A stretch of DNA of 42,809 nt, from contig JAJDUP010000021.1 in assembly GCA_022826565.1 (NCBI GenBank), forward strand, positions 1 to 42,809. The letters are read 5' to 3'. The stretch's first letter is position 1. Every line of letters starts with the position of its first letter. Origin of the DNA: Gemmatimonadota bacterium. Lineage in GTDB: Bacteria > Gemmatimonadota > Gemmatimonadetes > Longimicrobiales > Gaopeijiaceae. A program made the translations under genes and the position numbers. The notes beneath the pieces are model-generated. The model was given only the letters and a program-made list of their open reading frames with translations, had not been told where the DNA came from and did not search any database. Shown here in pieces: positions 26,928 to 35,980 of the stretch.

Positions 26928-27788
26928 CTACCCCTGGGGCTCGGAAGCCTCGCCAAGGGTCCGGTCCAGGTAGGCCTTGAGCCGCTGCCAGGCGTCGGCG
27001 GCGGGCGCGGTCCGCACCTCCGGATCCTGGTCGACGCGGAGCCAGAAGCCGTGGTCGACATCGTCGTAGATGTGGAGGTCGTTCTCGATCCCGGCCGCGC
27101 GCAACGCGGTCTCGAAGGCGGCCACCGACTCCGGCGACGGCCCGTTGTCGAGCGCGGCGAAGGTGCCGTAGACCTCGTGATCCAGCCGGGCGACCACCTC
27201 GGGGTCGTCCACGAGGCGGCCATAGAAGATCGCGGTGGCCTCGTGGTTGTCGCCGTCGAGGCCGAAGGAGAGCGCGACGCCCCCGCCGAAGCACCATCCC
27301 ATCGCGCCGACCCGCCCGGTCACGTCGGGGCGCCCCTTCAGGTAGGCGACCGCCGCATTGAGGTTTGCGATCATCGCTGGCTGGTCGGCCTGCGCCTCGC
27401 GCACCAGCGCCATGTTCTCCTGCGGGTTGGATCCGGTGCGGCCCTGGAAGAGGTCGGCCGCGAGCGTCACGTAGCCTTCGGCGGCGAAGTCGTCGGCGAG
27501 CTGGCGGACACGGTCCTGGAGGCCGTTCCACTCGTGGATGATCACCAGGGCGGGGAAGGGGCCGGGGCCGTCGGGGACGGCCAGGTAGCCGGTGGTCTCG
27601 GCGTCGCCGTCGACGTAGTTGAGGTCGGCGCCCTCGAGGTCGCCGCCGTTGCCGGCGATTGCGGGGGGCAGGTCCGGGGCCGTGGCCGCTTCGGCGGACG
27701 CGTCAGCGGCCGGGGCGTCCGGCGGTGAGGAATCGGCGCACGCCGCGGCCAGCGTGGCCAGGGTTGCAATGGCAAGGAATCGGGACAT
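26928..27788 (-). CDS. Dienelactone hydrolase family lipoprotein
   Basis: 286 aa from the ATG at 27788 behind GGGGAG. Lipobox LAAAC. After an Ala/Asp/Pro-rich linker comes an alpha/beta hydrolase: GYLAVPDGPGPFPALVIIHEWNGL, the nucleophile elbow GAMGWCFGGG with Cys as nucleophile, the acid in ALDNGPSPE, and the catalytic His in DVDHGFW. This Cys-Asp-His triad is that of dienelactone hydrolase, which opens lactone rings during aromatic breakdown, but the family is broad and the envelope location is unlike classical cytosolic enzymes. It is transcribed divergently from the MBL gene at 28028 across a 239-base gap. Confidence 0.9.
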   Translation of the reverse strand: MSRFLAIATLATLAAACADSSPPDAPAADASAEAATAPDLPPAIAGNGGDLEGADLNYVDGDAETTGYLAVPDGPGPFPALVIIHEWNGLQDRVRQLADDFAAEGYVTLAADLFQGRTGSNPQENMALVREAQADQPAMIANLNAAVAYLKGRPDVTGRVGAMGWCFGGGVALSFGLDGDNHEATAIFYGRLVDDPEVVARLDHEVYGTFAALDNGPSPESVAAFETALRAAGIENDLHIYDDVDHGFWLRVDQDPEVRTAPAADAWQRLKAYLDRTLGEASEPQG

Positions 27789-28027
27789 CGGCGAAAGTCT
27801 CCCCTCTTTCACTCGTGATCGCGTGCGCGGGGCCGCAGACTCCTGACGACGCGGGCGGCGGTGCGAAGAGCGTCGCCCTCTCATCACAAACCAAAGCGTC
27901 CGCGTTGCCCGACCCGCTGCCTCCGCGCAATCATTAACCATACAGTCGGGTCGGCCCTGCCGCACTCGAAACCACGCGATCCGGCGACGAGATCCGCGAC
28001 GGGAAGCTCACACAGGAGCAGAGGAAG

Positions 28028-28951
28028 ATGACCCCTCCGAGGCATCGATCAGGCCGCGTGGTGTGCGCGGCGTTCGTGGCGGCGGCCGGCACGGCGGCGA
28101 TCGCGCCTGCCGCGGGCGCCCAGCAGGACATGGCGGACGTGGTGATCGAGACGATCGAGCTGGAGAGCGATCTGTTCATGCTGATGGGGCGCGGCGGCAA
28201 CATGGGGCTGTCGGTGGGGGATGACGGCGCCTTCCTCATCGACGACCAGTTCGCGCCCCTGACGGAGAAGATCCAGGCGGCGGTGGCGGAGGTGAGCGAC
28301 CACCCCGTGCGCTGGGTGCTCAACACGCACTGGCACGGCGATCATACGGGCGGCAACGAGAACCTTGGGAAGGCGGGGGCGATGATCGTCGCGCACGAGA
28401 ACGTGTACCGGCGCATGAATCCGGCGGAGTTCGCGGACGTCGTCGGGCGCTCGGAGCAGGCGCCGCGGGCCGCGCTGCCGGTGGTCACCTTCGAGGACGG
28501 GGTGCGCTTTCACTGGAACGGGCGGCACATCGGCGTCACGCACATCGGCACCGCGCACACCGACGGCGACGCGATCGTGCACTTCCCGGCCGCCGATGTC
28601 TTCCACATGGGCGACACCTTCTTCCGCGACCGCTACCCGTTCATCGACGTGGACAGCGGGGGCGGCGTCGACGGCGTGATCGCGGCGGCCGACTTCGTGC
28701 TTGCGCAGGCGACCGACGCCACCCGGATCATTCCGGGGCACGGCGACCTGGCGACGGTGGCGGACCTGCGGGCCTATCGTGACATGCTCGCTACGGTGCG
28801 GGAGCGGGTGGCGGGGATGGCGGCGGACGGGCGCAGCGAGGACGAGGTGGTGGCGGCGGGGCCCACCTCGGATCTGGATGCGGTGTGGGGAGAGAACTCC
28901 GAGCGATTCGTTCGGGCGGTGTACATCAGCGTGACTGGAGAGAACCAATGA
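28028..28951 (+). CDS. Exported MBL-fold metallo-hydrolase
   Basis: 307 aa. A signal peptide ends near AAGAQQ. Complete metallo-beta-lactamase ligand set: NTHWHGDHTGGN (HxHxDH), GTAHTDGDAIVHFP, HMGDTFF and IIPGHGDLATV. It hydrolyses an ester, lactam or thioester in the periplasm; the exact substrate is open. Its TGA overlaps the ATG of the M20 peptidase gene (ATGA), so the two are translationally coupled and may act on one substrate in turn. Compare the MBL lipoprotein at 21310, which lacks the first ligand His. Confidence 0.93.
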   Translation: MTPPRHRSGRVVCAAFVAAAGTAAIAPAAGAQQDMADVVIETIELESDLFMLMGRGGNMGLSVGDDGAFLIDDQFAPLTEKIQAAVAEVSDHPVRWVLNTHWHGDHTGGNENLGKAGAMIVAHENVYRRMNPAEFADVVGRSEQAPRAALPVVTFEDGVRFHWNGRHIGVTHIGTAHTDGDAIVHFPAADVFHMGDTFFRDRYPFIDVDSGGGVDGVIAAADFVLAQATDATRIIPGHGDLATVADLRAYRDMLATVRERVAGMAADGRSEDEVVAAGPTSDLDAVWGENSERFVRAVYISVTGENQ

Positions 28952-30264
28952 TGCGGTTTGCGGTTGTGATTGGCGGCGCGGCGCTGGCCCTGGCGGCCTC
29001 GGGTGCGCCTGCGGGTGCGCAGGATGCACAGGGCGCCGCGGTCGACGAGCTGCTGGCCCAGGTGCAGGACACGATCATCCGGCTGCGGGAGCACATCCAC
29101 CAGTACCCGGAGCTGGGCAACCGCGAATTCAAGACGGCGGAGCTGGTCGCGAACCACCTGCGCGCGCTCGGATTCGACGAGGTGCGGACGGGGATCGCGC
29201 ACACGGGGGTCGTGGGGATCCTGCGCGGCGGGCTTCCCGGGCCGGTGGTGGCGGTGCGCGCCGACATGGACGCGCTCCCCGTCACCGAGATGACGCCCTA
29301 CCCCTTCCGGTCCACGGTGCGCACCACCTACCTGGGCCAGGAGGTGGGGGTGTCCCATGCGTGCGGCCACGACATCCACGTCGCCGTGCAACTGGGCGTG
29401 GCGTCGGTGCTGGCCGGCATGCGCGACGAGCTGCCGGGCACGGTCAAGTTCATCTTCCAGCCGGCAGAGGAAGGGCCCCCGCCGGGCGAGGATGGCGGCG
29501 CGCGCATGATGGTGGCCGAGGGCGTCCTGCAGGATCCCGCCCCGAGCGCGATCTTCGGCCTCCACTCCTTCGCCGAGATGGATGTGGGCAAGGTCGGCTT
29601 CACCTCCGGGCCGGCGCTCGCGGCCGTGGACCACTTCAAGATCCGCATCCTGGGGCTGCAGGCCCACGGCGCCGCGCCCCATCTGGGGATCGACCCGATC
29701 GTGATGGCGTCCCAGGCGGTCAGCGCATTCCAGACCATCCGGTCGCGCAACCTGCCCCCGCTCGAGCCCAGCGTGGTGACGGTGGGGATCATCCGGGGCG
29801 GCACCCGCTTCAACATCATCCCGCACGTGGTCGAGATGGAGGGCACGGTGCGCACCTACAACCCCGACGTGCGCGATGCGGTGGAGCGGCGCATGGGCGA
29901 GATCCTGGACGGGATCACGGCCGCGGGCGGCGGGACCTTCGAGCTGGACTACGACCGGGGGACGCCCGCAACGATCAACGACCCCGCGCTGGGCGAGCGG
30001 ATGCTGCCCACGCTGGCGCGCGTGGTGGGCGAAGAGAACGTCGTCGATCTCGACCCAACCATGGGCGGCGAGGACTTCGCCTACTTCGCCAACCAGGTGC
30101 CGGGGTTCTTCTTCCGCCTCGGCCAGGTTTTGCCCGGCGGGACGTCGGGCGGGCACCACACCCCCGACTTCCAGGCGGACAACTCGGCGGTGCCCGTTGG
30201 AATCCGCGCGATGACGAACCTGCTGCTGGACTACCTGAAGGCGGCCAATCCGGCGACCGACTAA
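28948..30264 (+). CDS. Exported M20-family amidohydrolase/peptidase
   Basis: 438 aa starting at an ATG that overlaps the previous stop. A signal peptide ends near PAGAQD. Family motifs: IHQYPELGNREFKTAEL, VRADMDALPVTE, VSHACGHDIHVA (metal-binding), FQPAEEGPPPGEDGG with the catalytic Glu, and GGEDFAYFANQVPG near the C-terminus. The dimerisation insert lies at about residues 210-330. It resembles hippurate/N-acyl-amino-acid hydrolases that cleave amide bonds with two zinc ions. Secretion is somewhat unusual for this group but the leader is clear. Its stop overlaps that of asnB from the other strand. Confidence 0.94.
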   Translation: MMRFAVVIGGAALALAASGAPAGAQDAQGAAVDELLAQVQDTIIRLREHIHQYPELGNREFKTAELVANHLRALGFDEVRTGIAHTGVVGILRGGLPGPVVAVRADMDALPVTEMTPYPFRSTVRTTYLGQEVGVSHACGHDIHVAVQLGVASVLAGMRDELPGTVKFIFQPAEEGPPPGEDGGARMMVAEGVLQDPAPSAIFGLHSFAEMDVGKVGFTSGPALAAVDHFKIRILGLQAHGAAPHLGIDPIVMASQAVSAFQTIRSRNLPPLEPSVVTVGIIRGGTRFNIIPHVVEMEGTVRTYNPDVRDAVERRMGEILDGITAAGGGTFELDYDRGTPATINDPALGERMLPTLARVVGEENVVDLDPTMGGEDFAYFANQVPGFFFRLGQVLPGGTSGGHHTPDFQADNSAVPVGIRAMTNLLLDYLKAANPATD

Positions 30265-31919
30265 TACGCTGCCCGGTGCACGCCCGCGACCGCGCGCCCT
30301 GACGGATCGATCGTCTCCGACAGACTGCCGTCCCAGGCCAGGGCCTCGGGCGTCGAACACGCGACGCTGGGGCCGCCGGGGACGCAAGCCGCCGCCGAGG
30401 GCAGCGGAAAGTGCGACTCGAAAATCCGCCGATACAGGTACGACTCCTTGTCCGTCGGCGGGTTCGCCGGGAACCTGTAGGGCGCGCTGGCCAGCTTGCG
30501 GTCGCTGACGCTCCGCTCTGCATGCGCCTTCAGCGAATCGATCCAGGAATAGCCGACCCCGTCCGAGAACTGCTCCTTCTGCCGCCACGCGATCTCCGGA
30601 GGCAGGTAGTCGGCGAACGCCTCGCGCAGGATCCGCTTCTCGATCCCTCCGTTCGGCATCTTCGCTGCCGGGTCCATCGACATGGCCACGTCCAGGAACT
30701 CCTTGTCCAGGAAGGGTACCCGCGCCTCGACGCCCCAGGCGGCCATCGCCTTGTTGGCGCGCAGGCAGTCGAACTGGTGCAGCCGGTCGATCTTCCGCAC
30801 GGTCTCTTCGTGGAAGGCGCGGGGGTCGGGCGCGCGGTGGAAGTAGAGGTAGCCGCCGAAGACCTCGTCAGCCCCTTCGCCCGACAGGACCATCTTGATC
30901 CCCAGCGTGCGGATGCGCCGGGCCATCAGGTACATGGGCGTCGCCGCGCGTACGGTGGTGACGTCGAAGGTCTCGAGGTGGTGGATGACGTCGGACAGCG
31001 CGTCGATCCCCTCCTGCACCGTGAAGTGGAACTGGTGGTGCACGGTGCCGATGTGATCCGCGACCATCCGAGCGCTGGCCAGATCCGGCGAGCCCTCCAG
31101 CCCGATGCAGAACGAGTGGAGACGGGGCCACCAGGCCTCGCTCCGGTCGTCGTCCTCCACGCGCCTCCGCGCGAAGCGGCGCGCAACCGCCGAAATGATC
31201 GACGAGTCGAGACCTCCGGAAAGGAGCACGCCGTAGGGGACGTCCGACATGAGCTGGCGGTGGACCGCCGCTTCGAGGGCCTCTCGGATGCCGTCAGGAC
31301 CGGGCTCGGCCGTAGCCGCTTCGAATCTGCGCCAATTCCGCTTGTAGTACGGTCGGGGCTCGCCGTCGTTCGAGTCGAGCACGTGCCCGGGCGGGAACTC
31401 CGAGACCGTGCGGCAGACCGGCACGAGCGCCTTCATCTCGGATGCGACGTAGAATCGCCCCTCGTCGTCGTACCCGGTGTAGAGCGGCACGATGCCGAGG
31501 TGGTCGCGGGCCACGATGTAGCGATCCTGCTCGGTGTCGTAGAGGACGAAGGCGAAGATCCCGTTCAAGCGATCGACGAAGCCGCTGCCCTGCTCGGCGT
31601 AGAGGCCGAGGATAACCTCGCAGTCGCTGCGGGTGCGCGGCTGGAAGGCGTCGCCGAGCTCCGCCTCGAGGGCGCGGTGGTTGTAGATCTCCCCGTTTAC
31701 CGCCAGGACGTGCGTGCCGGCGGCGTTCTCAAGCGGCTGGGCGCCGTGCTCGACGTCGACGATGGCCAGACGGTTGTGGGCGAGGAGGGCGCGCTCGTCG
31801 GCGAAGACGCCGGACCAGTCGGGGCCGCGGTGCTGCTGCAGCCTGGACAGCGCCAGCGCGCGCTCGCGCGGGTACGGAGCGGCCGGATCGATTTCGAGGA
31901 TGGCGAGGACGGAACACAT
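30261..31919 (-). CDS. asnB: Asparagine synthetase B (glutamine-hydrolysing)
   Basis: 552 aa, close to the usual length. Cys2 after the initiator Met is the glutaminase nucleophile (MCSVLAILE), followed by LQQHRGPDWSG, HNRLAIVD and VNGEIYNH of the class II glutamine amidotransferase domain. The synthetase half has the ATP-binding SGGLDSS motif, then EGADEVFGGYLYFHRAP and EARVPFLDKEFLD. It makes asparagine from aspartate, glutamine and ATP in the cytoplasm. The gene is monocistronic and convergent with the M20 peptidase; their stop codons share two bases (30262-30263). Confidence 0.97.
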   Translation of the reverse strand: MCSVLAILEIDPAAPYPRERALALSRLQQHRGPDWSGVFADERALLAHNRLAIVDVEHGAQPLENAAGTHVLAVNGEIYNHRALEAELGDAFQPRTRSDCEVILGLYAEQGSGFVDRLNGIFAFVLYDTEQDRYIVARDHLGIVPLYTGYDDEGRFYVASEMKALVPVCRTVSEFPPGHVLDSNDGEPRPYYKRNWRRFEAATAEPGPDGIREALEAAVHRQLMSDVPYGVLLSGGLDSSIISAVARRFARRRVEDDDRSEAWWPRLHSFCIGLEGSPDLASARMVADHIGTVHHQFHFTVQEGIDALSDVIHHLETFDVTTVRAATPMYLMARRIRTLGIKMVLSGEGADEVFGGYLYFHRAPDPRAFHEETVRKIDRLHQFDCLRANKAMAAWGVEARVPFLDKEFLDVAMSMDPAAKMPNGGIEKRILREAFADYLPPEIAWRQKEQFSDGVGYSWIDSLKAHAERSVSDRKLASAPYRFPANPPTDKESYLYRRIFESHFPLPSAAACVPGGPSVACSTPEALAWDGSLSETIDPSGRAVAGVHRAAY

Positions 31920-31996
31920 GCCGTTAACATATCGTCAAGCCACCTCGCCGGTGTACCGCCGAGACATCATCCCGCCCGCTCACGAAAACGGTTTCC

Positions 31997-32617
31997 ATGA
32001 AACGCTCTCCGAGATCGCTGGTCCGCGCCGGCATCCTGTCGCTGCTGCTTGCCGGCCTCTTCGCATCCGCGCCCGCCGCCGCCCAAATCCTGGGTCCCGT
32101 GGATGGCCATGATCTGCCGCCCACCTATATCGGGCGCGTGGCCGTGGGAACGGAGGCGCCGCTCTTCACCCTCGAATCATTCGATCACGGGGCGGTGGAC
32201 CTCGCCGGCTTCCGGGGCGAGAAGAACGTCGTTCTGGTCTTCTACCGCGGCCACTGGTGACCGTACTGCGCCAGTCAGCTCGTGGAGCTGAGAGCCCTTC
32301 TTCCCGACGAACTGCAGGACGACACGGAGATCGTGACGGTGTCGGTGGACGACCGCGAAGGCATGCAGCTGATGATCGACCGCGTCGCTGCTGATGACGG
32401 CGTGACGCCGGACTTTATCATGCTGTCGGATCCGGACCACCGGGTGATCGACCGCTACGGCCTCTTCAACGAGGATGCACCCCCCAACAGGCCGCTGCCG
32501 CACCCGGCGACCTATGTCATCGACAAGGAGGGGGTTGTCCGATACAGCTTCGTGGAGGTCGACTACCGCGTGAGGCCCACCAACGAGGACATCCTGGCGG
32601 TGCTGATGACCTTGTAG
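31997..32617 (+). CDS. Exported selenocysteine-containing peroxiredoxin-like protein with UxxC motif, in-frame UGA at 32258-32260
   Basis: 206 aa if the TGA at codon 88 is read as Sec. A signal peptide ends near PAAAQ. The thioredoxin-fold start is VGTEAPLFTLESF, then NVVLVFYRGHW, TGA, PYCASQL and a full thioredoxin-fold remainder (TVSVDDREGMQLMIDRV, FIMLSDPDHRVIDRYGL, PATYVIDKEGVVRYSF) to the stop. Relatives of the AhpC/TSA-like family carry FYRGxWCPYCxxQL, so Sec replaces the first Cys of a CxxC pair; the second Cys is kept and could form a selenenylsulfide. A 7-bp hairpin starts 14 bases after the TGA. The enzyme would act outside the cytoplasm in peroxide or disulfide reduction. Pseudogene is the alternative but unlikely. 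Confidence 0.9.
32275..32291 (+). promoter_or_regulatory. Candidate bacterial SECIS hairpin
   Basis: TCAGCTC pairs perfectly with GAGCTGA around a GTG loop, 14 bases downstream of the TGA. Small GU-containing apical loops at about this spacing are typical of SelB-binding bacterial SECIS elements. Confidence 0.6.
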
Positions 32618-32720
32618 GCACCGCGGGCCCGAGCCTGGCCGCCCCCTCACCGGCGGATTGCGGGCGGCCGGAAAATCTGTCCCATCCGGCTATGGGAGCG
32701 GACACTTGGAATCCACTATC

Positions 32721-32769
32721 GTCCATAGGCGTCCGTAGAGTTCCATAACAACCTGTATATCAACAGGTT
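32721..32769 (+). promoter_or_regulatory. Probable integrase-binding/attachment region
   Basis: Three near-identical 10-mers stand head to tail in exact 10-base phase: GTCCATAGGC, GTCCGTAGAG, TTCCATAACA (32721-32750), on one DNA face. They are followed by the inverted repeat AACCTG-N8-CAGGTT (32750-32769). The region lies 76 bases before the P4-type integrase gene. Phased short direct repeats next to a dyad fit arm-type and core sites of a tyrosine integrase. No tRNA gene is visible here, and the partner site was not found. Confidence 0.5.
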
Positions 32770-32844
32770 AGGTGTAGCTTCTTCCGGTTTGTTCCACCGG
32801 CTGCGTCTCTTGCGATCCACTGCTATCCCGGCTACGATTAGGGA

Positions 32845-34068
32845 ATGAATAATGTTACCAATTCCCGCACCCGACGCCGTCGAGGCAAGCCCAAGGGCCG
32901 TCATCCCCACAATCGGCTGTCCGCCGCCTTCGTGCGCTCCGCTCCGCCCGGAAGACACTGCGACGGAAACGGGCTCTACCTCTACGTCAAGAAGACCGGA
33001 ACCCGCAGCTGGATCCAGAGGCTCGTCGTGCGGGGCCGCAAGCGCGAGATCGGTCTGGGCAGCGTCGTCCTCGTCTCGCTGGCCGAGGCCCGCGAGCAGG
33101 CGCTGGCGAACCGGAAGCTGGCCCGCGCGGGCGGAGATCCGCTGGCCGAGAAGCGCCGGTCCTACGGCGTGCCGACCTTCGCCGAGGCGGCCGGACGCGT
33201 CATCGAGCAGAAGCGCGCCGGGTGGCGCAGCCCGAAGACCGCGAGGCTCTGGATTCGCTCGCTGGAGATGTACGCCTTCCCGCGCCTCGGCAACCTGCCG
33301 GTCTCGGAGATCACCAGCGGCGACGTGCTGGAGACGCTCTCCCCCATCTGGCACACGAGGCCGAAGGTCGCCCGCGCCGTCCGTCTTCGCGTCCGCGCCG
33401 TGCTGGAGTGGGCCGTCGCAATGGACTGGCGGGCCGACAACCCCTGCGACCGGCTCCTGCCGGTGCTCGGCCCCCAGCACGATGTCGTCACCCACCGCAA
33501 GGCCCTGCCTCACGGCGAGGTCGCCGCGGCCATCGCGAAGGTGCGGGCGGCGAAGCCGGGGAAGGTGGACACGTTGGCGTTCGAGTTTCTGGTCCTGACG
33601 GCGGCGCGTGGCGGCGAGGTCCGGGGGGCGGTGTGGAGCGAGATCGATCAGGATGCGGGCGTGTGGACGATTCCGGCAAGCCGGACGAAGACCGCCCGCG
33701 AGCACCGGGTGCCGCTGTCCGGCCGGGCGTTGGAGATCCTCGACGCGGCCCGCAAGCTGCGGAACGGGGAGAGTCCGATCGTGTTCGTCAACGAGCGCGG
33801 GAAGCCGTTGACCCGGAAGCGGCCGGGCCGGTTGCTACTGAGCTGCGGAATCTCGGCGGTGCCTCACGGGTTCCGGTCGTCGTTCCGGGACTGGGCCGCC
33901 GAGAGAACGGACCATCCCCGGGAGGTCCTCGAGGCGGCGCTGGCGCATGTGGTGCAGAACAAGGTCGAAGCGGCGTACCTGCGGACCGACCTGTTCGAGC
34001 GCCGTCGTCGCCTCATGGAGGATTGGGCCGGGTATCTGGAGGGCCGGAGAGCAGGCACCGAGACCTGA
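32845..34068 (+). CDS. P4-type tyrosine integrase with DUF4102-like arm domain
   Basis: 407 aa. Residues about 25-105 are the arm-binding domain typical of P4-like integrases (CDGNGLYLYVKKTGTRSWIQR, IGLGSVVLVSLAEAREQAL), 115-210 the core-binding domain, and 215-400 the catalytic domain: Arg in TAARGGEVRGAVW, Lys in SRTKTAREHRVPLS, H-x-x-R in HGFRSSFRDWA, His in LAHVVQNKVEAAY and the Tyr nucleophile in AAYLRTD. All residues are present. It integrates and excises a genomic island, commonly at a tRNA gene. It is not closely similar to the 5.8-kb integrase, so two separate mobile systems meet in this window. The island would extend rightward through the propeller/HU region if the usual layout holds. 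Confidence 0.94.
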   Translation: MNNVTNSRTRRRRGKPKGRHPHNRLSAAFVRSAPPGRHCDGNGLYLYVKKTGTRSWIQRLVVRGRKREIGLGSVVLVSLAEAREQALANRKLARAGGDPLAEKRRSYGVPTFAEAAGRVIEQKRAGWRSPKTARLWIRSLEMYAFPRLGNLPVSEITSGDVLETLSPIWHTRPKVARAVRLRVRAVLEWAVAMDWRADNPCDRLLPVLGPQHDVVTHRKALPHGEVAAAIAKVRAAKPGKVDTLAFEFLVLTAARGGEVRGAVWSEIDQDAGVWTIPASRTKTAREHRVPLSGRALEILDAARKLRNGESPIVFVNERGKPLTRKRPGRLLLSCGISAVPHGFRSSFRDWAAERTDHPREVLEAALAHVVQNKVEAAYLRTDLFERRRRLMEDWAGYLEGRRAGTET

Positions 34069-34528
34069 TCTGACCTCGCGACCGGCTCAGAGGCCGTTTC
34101 GGGGCGGATCGGAGGCATTTCGGGCAATCTACGGGCGCTGGGATCGCCTCAGATCGACGATCTCGGGTTCCCGAGGAGTAGGGGTAGGGGGAAAACGGCG
34201 GTCGGCAGAGAGCCGCCGGCTATCGCCAGGGACGTGACGGGGTCGCCCGTCGCCCTCGCCGTCCTTGAGGCTGGCGGCAAAGAAGCCGAGGAGCTTGCCC
34301 GAGACGGTAGGGTGGACGCTGCTCCGAACCGTGCTCTGAGAGGCGGTTTCGGCGGCTCCGCCGAGGGCTGGCTGTACGCTCTTAAGGTCGGTCAGCCAGC
34401 ACACGCAACGTTTAACGTCGCGGCTGGCGAGGGGGTGCTGCGCCCCCCTTCGACCCCCCAAAACGCTCCGCAGTCCGGCGAGCGCTGTCGCGCGACACCG
34501 GCAAGCCCCGGTGCCGGGTGCCGAGCAG
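34069..34528. other. Intergenic region between convergent integrase and propeller genes
   Basis: No convincing gene. It contains hairpins GGGGG-tgctgcg-CCCCC (34431-34447) and CACCGG/CCGGTG (about 34497-34514), the latter close to the end of the propeller gene and perhaps its terminator. A minus-strand frame of 148 codons across the region is Arg/Ser/Pro-rich with no ribosome site and is taken as chance. Confidence 0.4.
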
Positions 34529-35581
34529 CTACTTGGCTCGCAACGCGATGACCTGCGGGTACATCCCCCCGGCAACGATGCCGATTAGCCCATCGCGGGC
34601 CAACGCAAACCGGGACAACCGCACGGGCAGCAGCACCGAATCCAGATATTGGCCGGTAGCCGACTCGTAGCGGTCGATTTCCCAGTGGTTGCCCGCCAGC
34701 ACAAAAACGGTGTCGCCTCGAATCGCCACGTCCCGCGTCACCCGGTCCGGACGGCCTTCGCGATAGCCCATCCGGAACCCGTCCCTGCCGCCCCCCAAGC
34801 CTCCCGTTTCAACCTCCGGGAAGTCGGCATGGCGCACATACGGGTACGCCTCGGCCACGCTGTCGCTGAAGACGAAGAAGCCGTTGCCCAACCCAAACCC
34901 GAACACCCACCGGGAGCCTCCGCTTGAGGACAGGGACCGGGCACCCGCGATGCTGCCGACCGTCTGAAAAAAGGACATCGAGCGAAAGCCGTCCCAGGGA
35001 AACGGCACGAGCCCTTCGATTTCGCCCTCTGCGGACACCCGCACCCACCGGTTGGCCGCGATCGGACCTGGTGGCGTGGACTCAAGAGCCGCAAGGGCCG
35101 TGGCATACATCAGCGACGAGAGAATGTACTGACCGCCCTCCAGCGACGCGACCGCATCCACGTTGATTGTGCCCTCCGGCAGCCCAGCCTCTCGGAGCCA
35201 CGTTCCATCCGCCGACAGCCAGTGCAGCTTGCCGTTGCCGGAGTCCACCAGCACCACTTCTTCCTCGGCGTTCACGTCCAAGTCCCTCACATGGTCGATT
35301 TCCCCCGGCCCCTCACCCCTGGTTCCCCACGACCAAGCGACGCCGCCGACACCCACCCTGTGAACCCGCCGACCCAACAGATCAAGAACCGCAGCGTCAC
35401 CTCCCGGAAACGCCGCCACGCGGTCGGCGTTGAGCATGATCGTATCGCCCGCCCCTCCGTACACCCACAACGTATCGAAAGCCAAGCGTCTCGTGGCCAC
35501 CGTGCCCGCCGCTTCGTCGAATAGATTGACCGGGGTCGCGGGCGCGCTGTCCACACCGCATCCCACCATGGCCAGGACCAT
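34529..35581 (-). CDS. 6-bladed beta-propeller lipoprotein
   Basis: 350 aa from the ATG at 35581, giving the lipobox AMVGC very close to the N-terminus. There is no ribosome site before this ATG; the frame stays open about 23 codons upstream to an AGGAGA site but no standard start codon lies there, so the true start is uncertain or the leader is mutated. The body has NHL-like blades: AVLDLLGRRVHRVGVGG, TRGEGPGEIDHVRDLDV (the RxGxGPGEF-type signature), VVLVDSGNGKLHWLSADG. Such proteins are numerous in Gemmatimonadota and Bacteroidota and are of unknown function, probably sugar or peptide binding at the envelope. Two more relatives lie at 38236 and 41310. Confidence 0.8.
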   Translation of the reverse strand: MVLAMVGCGVDSAPATPVNLFDEAAGTVATRRLAFDTLWVYGGAGDTIMLNADRVAAFPGGDAAVLDLLGRRVHRVGVGGVAWSWGTRGEGPGEIDHVRDLDVNAEEEVVLVDSGNGKLHWLSADGTWLREAGLPEGTINVDAVASLEGGQYILSSLMYATALAALESTPPGPIAANRWVRVSAEGEIEGLVPFPWDGFRSMSFFQTVGSIAGARSLSSSGGSRWVFGFGLGNGFFVFSDSVAEAYPYVRHADFPEVETGGLGGGRDGFRMGYREGRPDRVTRDVAIRGDTVFVLAGNHWEIDRYESATGQYLDSVLLPVRLSRFALARDGLIGIVAGGMYPQVIALRAK

Positions 35582-35940
35582 CGTCGCATTCAGAGGCGCG
35601 TGGGATCCGAACGCATGGCGGGCAGGACGCGAAAAGACTGTGGTGCGGATGGGTCGTGTTCTCCTTCGTCGGTCGCAGAGTGAGTGTGGAACCGCGACGA
35701 GAAGATAGAGGCTTGCCCCGGCAGCCGCTGGGAGTCAAGCGCCAAGTCTACTCCCGACACCAGTGAACCGAGCCCGGCAGAGGAGCGTCGTGGCGGAGCG
35801 GCATCTCTTCCCGTTCTGTGGCAGGACTCCACGCGGCGGCCTATTGGGTTGCCGTGGCGGGAGGGCCAGCCGGGGGTCGAGGGGGCGGAGCCCCTCGTCA
35901 GCCTTGCAGGGGTCGCGCGGAGCGTGGCCACGAAAGGTAG
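35582..35940. other. Intergenic region, no recognised gene
   Basis: Between the propeller and HU genes, both minus strand. It should contain the propeller promoter and an AGGAGA near 35670 (minus strand). Open frames here are Arg/Pro/Ser-rich and lack starts with ribosome sites. Confidence 0.4.
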
Positions 35941-35974
35941 GCTGGCTTGCCACGGTAGCGTGGCTCAAGCCAGC
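35941..35974 (-). terminator. Strong two-part hairpin terminator after the HU gene
   Basis: GCTGGCTT (35941-35948) pairs with AAGCCAGC (35967-35974), and inside it GCCAC pairs with GTGGC around GGTAGC. It starts 7 bases past the HU stop on the minus strand and is followed by CTACCTTTCG. Confidence 0.75.
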
Positions 35975-35980
35975 GGCACG

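Noticed and set aside
28774..30588. 604-codon minus-strand ORF opposite the M20 peptidase
   Set aside because: His/Arg/Gly-rich antisense shadow with no start context; the plus-strand gene has complete family motifs.
34360..34450. tRNA-like sequence near the P4-type integrase
   Set aside because: A CTTAAGAG anticodon-loop-like string appears on the minus strand, but no acceptor stem, T-arm or CCA-proximal pairing can be built.
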